Shown: positions 51,881-60,453, counted from the first letter of the stretch. The stretch: 64,000 bases of DNA from Gp7-AA10 sp035636095 (GCA_035636095.1 DASPZU010000105.1:1-64000), one strand, 5' to 3'. Translations and numbers: made by a program. Notes: generated by a model from the letters alone, not told the origin.

Positions 51881-52978
51881 ATGTCAGAGATGAAGATCAA
51901 AGACGCCGCCGCGTGCCGCTACGACCTGGTGAGCCTCGGCGAAGTCATGTTGCGCCTCGATCCCGGCGAGGGGCGTGTCGCCACCACGCGTACATTTCAG
52001 GCGTGGGAAGGCGGCGGCGAATACAACGTCGCGCGCGGGCTGCGGCGCGTCTTCGGGCAGAGAACCGCGATCGTCACGGCGCTGGTCGACAATCCTGTGG
52101 GACGGCTGGTTGAAGAGCTGATGCTGCAGGGCGGCTGCGATCTGTCATGGGTCCGATGGGTCGAAGATGACGGAGTCGGACGCCGCGCGCGCAATGGCCT
52201 CAATTTCACCGAGCGCGGCTTCGGCGTCCGCGCGGCCCTCGGATGCTCCGACCGCGGGCATACCGCGGTGTCACAACTGAAGCCGGGCGATGTCGATTGG
52301 AAAAAACTCTTCGAGAGCGGCGTCCGCTGGTTTCACACCGGCGGGATCTTCGCGGCTCTTTCGGAAACGACGCCGCTCGTCGCGCGCGAAGCGATGGAAG
52401 CAGCTCGGCGGAGCGGCTCGATCGTCTCCTACGATCTCAATTACCGCCCGTCGCTGTGGAAGGGAATCGGCGGACCGGAGAAGGCGCGGTCAGTCAATCG
52501 CGAGCTGGTGCGGCTGACCGACGTGCTGTTCGGCAACGAAGAGGACTTCAGCGTGGCTCTCGGATTCGAGGTCGAAGGGGTGGACGAGCATCACGCTTCG
52601 CTGCCCGCTGAGTCATTCAAGCAAATGATCGGAAAGGTCTGCTCGGAATTCCGACAACTGCAAGCCGTAGCCACCACACTGCGCGTCGCACGCAGCGCCA
52701 CGCGCAACGATTGGGGCGCGATGGCGTGGATCGACGGAAAGTTCTACGAGGCGACGCACCGGCCGGATCTCGAGATCCTCGACCGCGTCGGCGGCGGCGA
52801 CTCCTTCGCCTCCGGATTCATCTACGGTCAGCTCGCCGGACAACCGCCGGCATGGTCGGTGGAGTGCGGCGCCGCGCATGGCGCGCTGGCGATGACCACA
52901 CCGGGCGACGCCAGCATGGCGACGCTGGCCGAAGTGGAGCGGGTGATGAAGGGCGGAACGGCGCGTGTCAGTCGTTGA
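51881..52978 (+). CDS. kdgK: 2-keto-3-deoxygluconate kinase (PfkB family)
   Basis: 365 residues of ribokinase/PfkB fold: YDLVSLGEVMLRLDPGEG at the start, WEGGGEYNVARGLRRVFG, the sugar region DLNYRPSLWK, and the ATP/catalytic motif DRVGGGDSFASGFIYG. It phosphorylates KDG to KDPG, which the aldolase immediately downstream cleaves. The stop overlaps kdgA by 14 bases. Other PfkB sugar kinases look similar, but the aldolase partner and pectin context fix the assignment. Confidence 0.9.
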   Translation: MSEMKIKDAAACRYDLVSLGEVMLRLDPGEGRVATTRTFQAWEGGGEYNVARGLRRVFGQRTAIVTALVDNPVGRLVEELMLQGGCDLSWVRWVEDDGVGRRARNGLNFTERGFGVRAALGCSDRGHTAVSQLKPGDVDWKKLFESGVRWFHTGGIFAALSETTPLVAREAMEAARRSGSIVSYDLNYRPSLWKGIGGPEKARSVNRELVRLTDVLFGNEEDFSVALGFEVEGVDEHHASLPAESFKQMIGKVCSEFRQLQAVATTLRVARSATRNDWGAMAWIDGKFYEATHRPDLEILDRVGGGDSFASGFIYGQLAGQPPAWSVECGAAHGALAMTTPGDASMATLAEVERVMKGGTARVSR

Positions 52979-53603
52979 TCGCATTCGCGAGATCGGCATC
53001 ATTCCTGTCGTTCGTGCCAGCTCTTCGCAAGAAGCATTGGCGGCGGTGGAGGCCATCCGCGCGGGTGGAATTCCGATTCTGGAGATCACCATGACTGTTC
53101 CAGGCGCAGTCAAGATCATCGAGGAATTGGCAAAACGTGACGCGCTCATCGGGGCCGGCACCGTTCTCGATGCGGAGACCGCGCGGCAGTGCATCGATGC
53201 CGGCGCGCGCTTCATCGTGAGCCCTGCGCTCGACATTCCGACCATCGAGACCTGCAATGCACTCGATGTGCCCATCTTCCCCGGCGCGCTGACGCCGACC
53301 GAGGTGGTGACGGCGTGGAAAGCGGGAGCGGACGCGGTCAAAGTTTTTCCGGCGAATGCTGTCGGAGGCGCGACGTACCTCAAATCGCTCAAGGCTCCCC
53401 TGCCCCAGATCGAGCTGATTCCGACCGGCGGCGTGTCGCTGAAAAACGCCGGCGAGCTCATCGCCGCCGGCGCCTTCGCCCTCGGCGTCGGCGCGGACCT
53501 GGTCGATCTCGGCGCGATTCGCAAAGGCGACCTCGCCACGATCACGGAAAAGGCTAGACAGTACGTCGCAGCGGTGGCGGCGGCGCGATCGATTCAGAGC
53601 TAA
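52965..53603 (+). CDS. kdgA: 2-keto-3-deoxy-6-phosphogluconate aldolase
   Basis: 212 residues, a class I aldolase barrel. Seen: the N-terminal GIIPVVRASSSQEALA, LEITMTVPGA with the catalytic Glu, IGAGTVLD, GARFIVSPALD, the Schiff-base lysine in ADAVKVFPANAVGG, and PTGGVSLKNAGELIAAGA. It splits KDPG into pyruvate and glyceraldehyde-3-phosphate, ending the uronate route. The start is GTG inside the kdgK end. Confidence 0.95.
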   Translation: MSVVDRIREIGIIPVVRASSSQEALAAVEAIRAGGIPILEITMTVPGAVKIIEELAKRDALIGAGTVLDAETARQCIDAGARFIVSPALDIPTIETCNALDVPIFPGALTPTEVVTAWKAGADAVKVFPANAVGGATYLKSLKAPLPQIELIPTGGVSLKNAGELIAAGAFALGVGADLVDLGAIRKGDLATITEKARQYVAAVAAARSIQS

Positions 53604-53613
53604 CCAGTCGAAC

Positions 53614-53640
53614 TGGTGCATTCTGGTGCAGAGTGGTGTA
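53614..53640. promoter_or_regulatory. Three TGGTG(C/T)A direct repeats at 10-bp spacing, probable autoregulatory operator
   Basis: TGGTGCA at 53614 and 53624 and TGGTGTA at 53634 recur exactly every 10 bases, one turn of the helix. A TATTAT -10-like box follows at 53639-53644, just before the GTG start at 53651. Regular direct repeats over the promoter are typical operators of ribbon-helix-helix antitoxins. Confidence 0.6.
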
Positions 53641-53650
53641 TTATGACACC

Positions 53651-53908
53651 GTGGCACAGCCAGAAAGGGTCGTTCGTCAGAGCATCAGCTTGCCGTCGAG
53701 CGTTGCTCGCCGAGTCAAGACCCTGGCAAGACGGAAACGCATCAGTGCGAATCGGGTCATCGTCGATCTGATCGAGACAGGACTTGAGGCTCGTGAGCGC
53801 GAGAAGCGAGCGTTCTTCGAGCTTGCCGAACGGTTGGCCGATTCGTCGGACCCTGCCGAGCAAAAGCGCCTGAAGGAAGAACTGGCCCGAATGACCTTCG
53901 GTGAGTAG
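53651..53908 (+). CDS. Ribbon-helix-helix (CopG-like) protein, possible antitoxin
   Basis: 85 residues from GTG (an in-frame GTG 18 bases upstream lies inside the operator repeats). The N-terminus VVRQSISLPSSVARRVKTLARRKRISANRVIVDLIETGLEARERE is a classic RHH fold, DNA-binding strand then two helices. The C-terminal 35 residues are charged and helical. It partly overlaps the following small gene (TAGTG). RHH proteins paired with a small ORF are often toxin-antitoxin modules or simple autoregulators. Confidence 0.82.
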   Translation: MAQPERVVRQSISLPSSVARRVKTLARRKRISANRVIVDLIETGLEAREREKRAFFELAERLADSSDPAEQKRLKEELARMTFGE

Positions 53909-54150
53909 TGCCGAAGATCCAATGGACAGATTTGCCGCGGGCCCTTCGCGACCATCTGTTTGATCGTCTTCGCGATCGCCAGATCACGGTCGAAGACCTC
54001 TATCACCTGAAACTCTGGCGGGAGTCGGAACCCGACGCGCCAGATGGTCCATGGTTCAAGGATTTTGGATCTTTCAAGATCTGCGGCGAAGGGAAATATC
54101 CCAAGACGTTCCTGCTAGGCGGTCAGCCGGCCAAAGGAGAGAAACTTTGA
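53908..54150 (+). CDS. Small conserved-looking protein paired with the RHH gene
   Basis: 80 residues from a GTG that overlaps the RHH stop. Central part: LPRALRDHLFDRLRDRQITVEDLYHLKLWRESEPDAPDGPWFKDFGSFKICGEGKYPKTFLL. It has no RelE, PIN or MazF signature that I recognise. The compact gene and its coupling to an RHH repressor suggest a functional partner, perhaps a toxin of unknown type or an accessory factor. Confidence 0.72.
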   Translation: MPKIQWTDLPRALRDHLFDRLRDRQITVEDLYHLKLWRESEPDAPDGPWFKDFGSFKICGEGKYPKTFLLGGQPAKGEKL

Positions 54151-54206
54151 TAGAAGGTTGGTGGCGCTAGCGCACTCGAACCGACGACCACCACCGCGCA
54201 CGAGCC

Positions 54207-54263
54207 CACCGCGACGCGGATCTGTTGCGCGGCGTGGGGCGCGACTCTGAACTGAACCTTCAA
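54207..54263 (-). pseudogene. Remnant of a ParE/RelE-type toxin start
   Basis: Directly after the antitoxin, a TTG overlapping its stop opens KVQFRVAPHAAQQIRVAVG, which fits the first 19 residues of ParE/RelE toxins. After that the sequence no longer resembles the family in this or neighbouring frames; a frameshifted WARARWW segment may be the next piece. The rest of the toxin is not found between here and 54150. Confidence 0.5.
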
Positions 54264-54481
54264 CGACGGCGGTGGCCCTTCAGCTCGTCGAGAAGGGCGT
54301 GCCCATCTCCATACTCGCCGCGACGGATCGCCGCCAGAGCTTCGGCAAGTTCATCCTCGTCTTCGGAGGTGAGCGTAAAACCCGCATCTCCTGCGGCAAG
54401 GATCGCTACCGCGGTTCCCCCCTCGAGAGGACTGTCGAGCTCGATCTTTCCTTGGACCACGCGGCCCGTGAAGACTTTCAT
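54260..54481 (-). CDS. Small antitoxin-like protein (RelE/ParE partner type)
   Basis: 73 residues: MKVFTGRVVQGKIELDSPLEGGTAVAILAAGD, then acidic SEDEDELAEALAAIRRGEYGDGHALLDEL. A short beta N-terminal part plus an acidic helical tail fits a widespread antitoxin family coupled to RelE/ParE toxins. The toxin downstream appears reduced to its first codons, so this is probably an orphan antitoxin. Confidence 0.72.
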   Translation of the reverse strand: MKVFTGRVVQGKIELDSPLEGGTAVAILAAGDAGFTLTSEDEDELAEALAAIRRGEYGDGHALLDELKGHRRR

Positions 54482-54519
54482 AAGGTCATTCTACGCGCCG
54501 CCCGCGCTCACCGCGCCAT

Positions 54520-56655
54520 CTACTGCGCGACCCGCGGCTCCGAGATCCAAATGTTTCCGCGCGGGGCGCCCGCTTCGAAGACGATGCGTTTGCCGTCGGG
54601 CGACCAGTTCGGCGTCCGCACCCATGTGGTCATCGAAGTGAAGTCGGTCAGCCTCCTCACCGTGCCGCTCTCGACGTTGACAGTCCAGACGTTCCATACG
54701 CCGTCGCGACGGCCTGCGAATGCGATCTCCTTCCCATCTGCAGACCAGGAGTGCGGCCAATTCTCGCCTCCTTTTACCAGCACCTTCTCGCCGGGAAGGA
54801 TTGCGATCGACGACCCATCGCGGCGAAGTTGCACTGCGATCTGCTTCCCGTTAGGCGACCATATGGGAAAACGCGCGAGATCGGCATCTTGAGTCATGCG
54901 CCGAAGCGACGATCCGTCTCGCGCGGACATCCAGACGCTGGTCTGTCCCGCGATCGTTCGATTGAACGCAATCGTTTGCAAATCGGGCGAGATTGAAGGC
55001 GCCGAGGCATCCTCGGGAAGTTGCCCTGCAACTTCGGCCCGACCGGTGATCAGCGACGCGCGAAACGGCACCGGCCGGTGCTCGGCGACGCTCCAGGCAC
55101 TGTAGAAAACATCCCACTCCCCTCTTCCCCAGCGCGCGTACTGCTTGAGCCCCGGACCGATCACCAGCGCTTTGGCATTCGACCCGTCCGCGTCCGAAAC
55201 CCAAATCCCGCTGTCATCACCCGCCGCCACAGCGCAGTAGGCAATCTTCTTTCCGTCGGGGGAGAACGATGGAAATGTCACGCTGACCATTGGGTTCTTC
55301 GTAACCTGCACCGGTGGATCCTTCGATCCAACATCGATTGCCAAGAGGTCGCTTTTCTCTTCGACGACCGACCACGCGAAGCGAAATCCGTCGCGCGACA
55401 AAGCGAGATATTGAATGACACCAGGATTGGACTGCCTGAGCCGCTGATGCTCGCTCAGGCAATTGCCCGCGGCATCGACGGAGACGGCCAAGAGCAGCGA
55501 GGCGTTGTAGAGAAGATGCACGTAGTAAACGGTCCGACCATCGGCAGCGAACACCGGCGACGCCAGCCGGCGCGAGTCGGTCGCCAGTTGCGTGAGTCCT
55601 GACGCGTCGCGGGCGATTGTGAATACGCCGCACCGCTCGTGGTCGCAACTGGAGAAAGCGATGCGCTTCCCGTCACGACGCCACGAGGGAGCGCCATGGC
55701 CGCCGGACGGATTCGCGGCCCCGGTCAGCGCAATGGTCTTCCTCGATGCAACGTCCACGATCCAGATCGTCGACGGTGGAAGCGCATCGTAGGCAGTCCA
55801 TCCATATTCGATGTCCTCGCCCGATTGAAAGGCGATCTCCGTCCCGTCCGGCGACCAGGACGGGCGTGATCCGAAAGCCGTCAACTGCAGCGGCTGGCCG
55901 CCGTTTACGTCCACGAGCCAGATGCCGCTTTTGCGTACCGAGGTGAAAGCGATTCGCTTTCCATCCGGCGACCACGACGGCTGCGCCTCGCCGCCCTCAC
56001 CATCTGTCAACTGTCTCTCGTTGTTGCCCTCGAGCGTGGAGACAAAGAGATGCGGCTTGCCCTCAACATCGGCGCTGTAAACCACGGATGCGCCGTCTGG
56101 CGAAAACGAAGGGGACACCTGGAATCTTGAAGAGGCCCGAAGCAGCCTGGCAGCGATCGGCGGCGGCTCGTCTTCAACTCGCTGCAAGGGTTTCACCGTC
56201 TCGATGAAGCGCGAGATGAAACTGGCCATGGCGAGGACCAGGACCATGACAATCACGATGGCCAGGATGAGGAGAACTCTCGAGAGCCTCAGTGTGGTGG
56301 CGGGCGCCCCCGCCCGCCCTGTGGCGGGCGAGGCGCCCGCCACCACACCTGTGCCGATGAATCGGTAGCCGCGCGTCGGAACGGTCTCGATGTACCGCGG
56401 CGCCTCGGCATCGTCGCCGAGGGTCTTTCGCAACTGCGCGATGGCGCGGGTCAACGCGTTCTCGGTCACGGCCACACCCGGCCAGATCTCGCTCAGAAGC
56501 TCCTGCTTTGTCACGAGCGTTTCAGGGCGCTGCAAAAGGAGAATCAGGATCTGCAGCGCTTTCGGCTCGATATGGACCGGCTTCCCGGCCTTGAAGAGAC
56601 GAAAAGCGGTCGGATCGACGAGAAGATCGTCGAATTGATAGGTCACTGTCGGCAA
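54520..56655 (-). CDS. CadC-like winged-helix / transmembrane / TolB-type beta-propeller protein
   Basis: 711 residues. Residues 1-100 are an OmpR/PhoB-type winged helix (VHIEPKALQILILLLQRP, TKQELLSEIWPGVAVTENALTRAIAQLRKTLGD, ETVPTRGYRF). About 18 residues from a palindromic repeat follow, then one membrane helix (VLLILAIVIVMVLVLAMASF), then repeated PD40/WD40-like blades (FSPDGASVVYSADVEG, SWSPDGKRIAF). The domain order matches CadC: cytoplasmic DNA binding and periplasmic sensing. This architecture is frequent in Acidobacteriota; the signal and target genes are unknown. Confidence 0.9.
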   Translation of the reverse strand: MPTVTYQFDDLLVDPTAFRLFKAGKPVHIEPKALQILILLLQRPETLVTKQELLSEIWPGVAVTENALTRAIAQLRKTLGDDAEAPRYIETVPTRGYRFIGTGVVAGASPATGRAGAPATTLRLSRVLLILAIVIVMVLVLAMASFISRFIETVKPLQRVEDEPPPIAARLLRASSRFQVSPSFSPDGASVVYSADVEGKPHLFVSTLEGNNERQLTDGEGGEAQPSWSPDGKRIAFTSVRKSGIWLVDVNGGQPLQLTAFGSRPSWSPDGTEIAFQSGEDIEYGWTAYDALPPSTIWIVDVASRKTIALTGAANPSGGHGAPSWRRDGKRIAFSSCDHERCGVFTIARDASGLTQLATDSRRLASPVFAADGRTVYYVHLLYNASLLLAVSVDAAGNCLSEHQRLRQSNPGVIQYLALSRDGFRFAWSVVEEKSDLLAIDVGSKDPPVQVTKNPMVSVTFPSFSPDGKKIAYCAVAAGDDSGIWVSDADGSNAKALVIGPGLKQYARWGRGEWDVFYSAWSVAEHRPVPFRASLITGRAEVAGQLPEDASAPSISPDLQTIAFNRTIAGQTSVWMSARDGSSLRRMTQDADLARFPIWSPNGKQIAVQLRRDGSSIAILPGEKVLVKGGENWPHSWSADGKEIAFAGRRDGVWNVWTVNVESGTVRRLTDFTSMTTWVRTPNWSPDGKRIVFEAGAPRGNIWISEPRVAQ
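56294..56346. repeat. GGTGGCGGGCGCC-type palindromic repeat inside the CadC-like gene
   Basis: GTGGTGGCGGGCGCC, CCGCCCG, CGGGCG and GGCGCCCGCCACCAC form a 53-base palindrome of a third sequence type. It encodes a Gly/Ala-rich stretch between the DNA-binding domain and the membrane helix. Confidence 0.85.
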
Positions 56656-56791
56656 CTCACTCCAAAGATTACGTTCCGAGGGAGCGTCTGGTTCACCTGA
56701 GAACCGCCCCCGTCAATTGATCATCGAATCCCGCCGAAACATCATCTCCTTGTCACGACCGTGAGCGTCCCGCGGCCGACCTTTGGGCCGC

Positions 56792-57586
56792 ATGCACCGA
56801 GCGCTCATGGCCGTCGGGTTGTGTGTGGCGATGCAGGAAGCCGGCGCGGCAGAGTGCGCCATCCCGCTGGAGCCGACCCACACTGCATTCGTCACCGCCG
56901 TCCGCATCGGATCGGAAGGTCCGCTGCGCTTTCTGGTCGATACCGGCGCGACGTTCACCGTGATCGAGCGGTCCGTCGCGCAACGAATAGGACTCCAGCC
57001 GACCCGAACTATCGAGGCGATCAGCACCACCGGAACGCTCGAGGTCGAGGAGGCAGTGGTCGACGAGCTGCGCGCCGGGAATGTTTCGATCGTGCACACG
57101 CCGGTCCTCATTACGGATCTCCCGCCCTTTTCAAATCACGGGCACCTCGACGGCATCCTGGGCATGAGCTTCCTGGCGGGCCGGGCCGTGCTCCTCGATG
57201 TCCGCAGCCGCTGCATGGAGCTCGATGTCGCGCCGCCGACCCGCGGAATGACGCTCGACGCACACGAAGTCGTTGGTCGAGTAGCCCTCGAAATCGAAGG
57301 ATTCAATTTCATTCTCGATTCCGGCGCATCGTTCCCTGTTTTGACGTCGACACGCGCGCGAGCGTTAGCCGTGCAGGAAGGGGCGGTGGAGATTACGTCG
57401 GCTGCCGGCCGGCGGCGAGTGACGACCGCGACCATTCCTGCTCTTCGCATCGGCCGAATGATTTTCCGTGACGTCGCAGTCGCCTTCGCGCCCGCGAGAG
57501 ATCCTCGCGAGGACGGGCTCCTTCCGATTACGCCCTTCTCCAGCATCTACATCGCCGCCGATCGGAAGAGCGTTCTGGTCAAGTGA
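56792..57586 (+). CDS. Exported retropepsin-like aspartic protease with two catalytic motifs
   Basis: 264 residues from the ATG at 56792 (a TTG lies nine bases before it), with a signal peptide ending in EAGAAE. Two pepsin-like active-site motifs are present: FLVDTGATFTVI (about residue 50) and FILDSGASFPVL (about 175), each followed by a short beta domain with LDGILGMSFL after the first. Most bacterial retropepsin-like proteins have one motif and act as homodimers; here a tandem pair in one chain resembles a pseudo-dimer. Substrate unknown. Confidence 0.85.
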   Translation: MHRALMAVGLCVAMQEAGAAECAIPLEPTHTAFVTAVRIGSEGPLRFLVDTGATFTVIERSVAQRIGLQPTRTIEAISTTGTLEVEEAVVDELRAGNVSIVHTPVLITDLPPFSNHGHLDGILGMSFLAGRAVLLDVRSRCMELDVAPPTRGMTLDAHEVVGRVALEIEGFNFILDSGASFPVLTSTRARALAVQEGAVEITSAAGRRRVTTATIPALRIGRMIFRDVAVAFAPARDPREDGLLPITPFSSIYIAADRKSVLVK

Positions 57587-57717
57587 ACGGAAAATCTTCG
57601 ATTGATGCACTCGGAAACGACGAGAAATGTCCGAGGCAAGCCTCGTAAGTCACCGCGCAACGACTTTGTGATAACGCCGCCCGTCGCGATGCGTTGGCGG
57701 TCAACCGGCCCGAGGAG

Positions 57718-59238
57718 CTAATGTCGCGCTGCAGAGACTTTGGGGGAGTGAGGGAATACAACGACAACCTGTGAGGGGAGCATCGAGCCGGCGGTGAAGG
57801 TCGCAATATTGCTCTCCAGATGAACGACATTATCCTGGCCGGCAAGCCACGGGCTGATTTCGCCGAGGTCCTGCGGAGTGTCGCCAGAAGGCTCGAGGTC
57901 AGGGAGCCGGTAGTGCATCGGGATGAGGATCCGGGGGCGCAGCGCCTTGCGGATCGCCTGGATCTCTGCTTCTTTGAGGATGTGGTGCTTGGCGTCGATG
58001 GGCATCATCAGGATGTCGACGCGTCCCAATTCCTGGAGGTTTGCCTCAGTCAAAGGACCGTTGTCCCCCACGTGCGCGATTCTCAGACCGTCCAGTTCGA
58101 GCAACCAGATGGTGTTGGTCTGACCGAACTCTTTCCCCCACGGGTCCGCGTGTTTTCCGCGAATCCCACTGATCGTAACGTCGGAGACCTTGTACGCTCC
58201 TGGATCGCGCAGCACGCGTACCTCGGATGTCCAGGGAGGAGGCTGGTGGCCGATCAAAACATCGGCGTCATGATCGTAATGCGGGTGGGTGATCAGGACA
58301 GCGTCGGCGGCGAGCCTGCGCGGGAAGTCGTAGCCGAGCCAGACGCGGCTGGCGAACGGGTCGATGAGGAGGCGCGCGCCTCTTGCGGTGTGAATGCGAA
58401 AGCAAGAATGGGCGATGTACTCGATCGCGACCTGTCCCGCCTGTAATCGGAGGCGAGGGTCGGAAGGATCGTCCACGGTGATCGGGATTGGCTCGACGAC
58501 GGCCGGAGTTTCGGCGAGCGCGTAGTCGCTCGCGGACAGCGCCTTCCTGGCGAGCACGGCCTTCACATCCGCAACCACCTGCGCGTATGCCGGCTCTCCG
58601 CGATCATAGACGCGCACGGTCGCTTCGTTGGGTGACACCAGCGAGAACTGGCGTGCGCCGGCAGCAGCTTGCCGTGGATGCCGTTCCCGGAATGCAGCCT
58701 GGTCACCTTCCCGGGAAACCAGCTCGAGCCGCTGTGCGAGCTTCTGTTGCGCGTCAAACACTTCGAATAGATAGCGGCTGCGCAACGCGGTTAAATATGG
58801 ATACTCGCTCACGACCACACTGCTGTCGCCGGCGGTGAACTGCTCCCGCACGAACCGGAGAGTCATGGGAAGGTTGCCGGCTTTCATCAAGGCGCGCAGG
58901 TGCTCGATCTCGGCATCACGGTGCGCCGCATCGCCGGAGCGGGCGTAGGCCTCGATGAGCCCCTGCACGCCCTGCGGCGTTTCAGGCCGGAGTTCCAGCA
59001 TGCGGCGGAACTCGCCACTCGCGGCAGCGTAGTCCTTCTGGCGCAGCAGGCAGTGCGCCGAGAGGACGTGCGCGGCGTAGTTTTGTGGATCGGCGGCGAT
59101 GATCTCGCGGAGCGTCGTTAGCGCACGGCCGCAATCACCGGCACGAAACGCTTGCTGCGCGTCGCGCATTTTCTGCTCGATTTCCGGCGATTGCGCTAGC
59201 GCGCTGGCAGCAAGGAGAAGCAGAAGCAGTCGGCGCAT
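57718..59238 (-). CDS. TPR plus metallo-beta-lactamase-fold hydrolase, exported
   Basis: 506 residues. Signal peptide (LLLLLLAASALAQS), TPR-like helices at about residues 20-115 (AQQAFRAGDCGRALTTLREIIAADPQNYAAHVLSAHCLL), a variable middle, and from about 275 an UlaG-like MBL fold: YIAHSCFRIHTARGARLLIDPF, LITHPHYDHD (metal-binding HxHxDH), GIRGKHADPWGKEFGQTNTIWLLELDGLRIAHVGDNG, IPMHYRLPDL. The catalytic part resembles lactonases, but no substrate can be assigned. It stands alone between divergent neighbours. Confidence 0.88.
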   Translation of the reverse strand: MRRLLLLLLAASALAQSPEIEQKMRDAQQAFRAGDCGRALTTLREIIAADPQNYAAHVLSAHCLLRQKDYAAASGEFRRMLELRPETPQGVQGLIEAYARSGDAAHRDAEIEHLRALMKAGNLPMTLRFVREQFTAGDSSVVVSEYPYLTALRSRYLFEVFDAQQKLAQRLELVSREGDQAAFRERHPRQAAAGARQFSLVSPNEATVRVYDRGEPAYAQVVADVKAVLARKALSASDYALAETPAVVEPIPITVDDPSDPRLRLQAGQVAIEYIAHSCFRIHTARGARLLIDPFASRVWLGYDFPRRLAADAVLITHPHYDHDADVLIGHQPPPWTSEVRVLRDPGAYKVSDVTISGIRGKHADPWGKEFGQTNTIWLLELDGLRIAHVGDNGPLTEANLQELGRVDILMMPIDAKHHILKEAEIQAIRKALRPRILIPMHYRLPDLEPSGDTPQDLGEISPWLAGQDNVVHLESNIATFTAGSMLPSQVVVVFPHSPKVSAARH

Positions 59239-59309
59239 TCAGGCTTCCTAGGGAGCATAGTCGATTCGATCTGCTCATCCGGTCCACAATAAATCGGGGC
59301 AGCGAGCAT

Positions 59310-60251
59310 TTACGGCGGAGTCATACCGATCGTCTGCAACCATGTTTCCACCAACCGCGGCCATGCTGTAATCGGAAACGTCGTTCGCCGCAGCCCGAAC
59401 GCGTGGCGCCCCGCCGCGTACAGATGCAATTCCGTCGGTACGCCAGCGTCCTTCAGGGCGGTGTAGTAACTCAGCGAGTTTGTGACGCCGTCCACGTTGT
59501 CGTTTTCGGCGTGCAGCAGGAACGTCGGCGGGGTGTTCCGGGTGACATGAATGTCCGCATATAGCTCGTCCTTGGAGTAGTCAAACAGATGCCCGGGATA
59601 CAGCGCCACCGCGAAATCGGGACGGCAGCTTTCCTGGTCGGCGGCATCCACCGCCGTATACACACGGCGGTCAAAATGCGTACTCACTGCGGCTACCAGA
59701 TGGCCACCCGCTGAAAACCCGAGCACTCCGATTTTGTGCGGATCGACGTGCCACTCAGCCGCGTGAAAGCGCACAAGCCCGACCGTCCTCTGCGCATCTT
59801 CGAGCGGCATGGATGATTTCGTATTGAGGTCACAACCGCATCGCTGGTCCCAGGACGGCCCGGAATTCGGCACGCGGTACTTCAGCAGCACGCACGTGAT
59901 TCCTTTGGAGGTCAGCCAGTCACAGACCTCGGTGCCTTCGAGATCGATGGCCAGAATCTGATAGCCGCCGCCGGGGAACACGACCACCGCAGCGCCGGTG
60001 TTCTTCCCCTTTGGCGAATAGACGGTCAGCGTGGGCCGCGAGACGTTGCGCACGTGAAGCCACGGCCGACCAGCAACTAACGATCCGCCAGCCGCCGTCG
60101 TTTCCACCTCCGGTCCCGGCCGCCCAGCCGGCACCGTTGAGGGCCATATCGGCACTTGCGAGTGTCCTGGCGACGGCGGCCAGGCAGGCGCCTGCGCGCT
60201 CAGACCGCGAAACGCGCATAGCACACAGAACGCGATGATTGATGGTCGCAT
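59310..60251 (-). CDS. Secreted alpha/beta-hydrolase, acetyl-esterase/lipase type
   Basis: 313 residues with a signal peptide (IIAFCVLCAFRGLSAQ). Oxyanion-hole motif VVFPGGGYQ, nucleophile elbow GVLGFSAGGHL, then Asp in HAENDNVDGV and His in AAGRHAFGLR complete the triad. The BD-FAE/acetylxylan-esterase-like proteins of this type deacetylate plant polysaccharides, which would suit the pectin locus 6 kb away, but this is inferred. Confidence 0.9.
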   Translation of the reverse strand: MRPSIIAFCVLCAFRGLSAQAPAWPPSPGHSQVPIWPSTVPAGRPGPEVETTAAGGSLVAGRPWLHVRNVSRPTLTVYSPKGKNTGAAVVVFPGGGYQILAIDLEGTEVCDWLTSKGITCVLLKYRVPNSGPSWDQRCGCDLNTKSSMPLEDAQRTVGLVRFHAAEWHVDPHKIGVLGFSAGGHLVAAVSTHFDRRVYTAVDAADQESCRPDFAVALYPGHLFDYSKDELYADIHVTRNTPPTFLLHAENDNVDGVTNSLSYYTALKDAGVPTELHLYAAGRHAFGLRRTTFPITAWPRLVETWLQTIGMTPP

Positions 60252-60375
60252 CAGAATCCGCGCATTTCTTCCAAGAGATCTATCACGCCCGCACGCGTTC
60301 AGCCGCGCCCCGCCTCCCCGTTACCACGAGCTCTGACACCTCCCATCCACGAAGCACGAGGCGCTTCAGCGCCAG

Positions 60376-60417
60376 GCCAAACTACGGCAGCGCGTCGGCT
60401 GCTACGCGGAGTTAGAC
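60376..60417 (-). other. Degenerate attC-like site after the glycosyltransferase cassette
   Basis: Minus-strand GTCTAAC (60417-60411) is exactly complementary to the GTTAGAC that opens this cassette at 61998. It is followed by a GCAGC/GCTGC hairpin and a weak GTTTGGC at 60382-60376. The inner end does not match the core site well, so the right boundary is uncertain. Confidence 0.5.
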
Positions 60418-60453
60418 GGCGGCCATTCGCGACCATGCGGTCATCGTTGCATC

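Noticed and set aside
54151..54259. A tRNA-like T-loop (GTTCGA) on the minus strand
   Set aside because: No acceptor or anticodon stem could be built around it; better explained as decayed toxin sequence.
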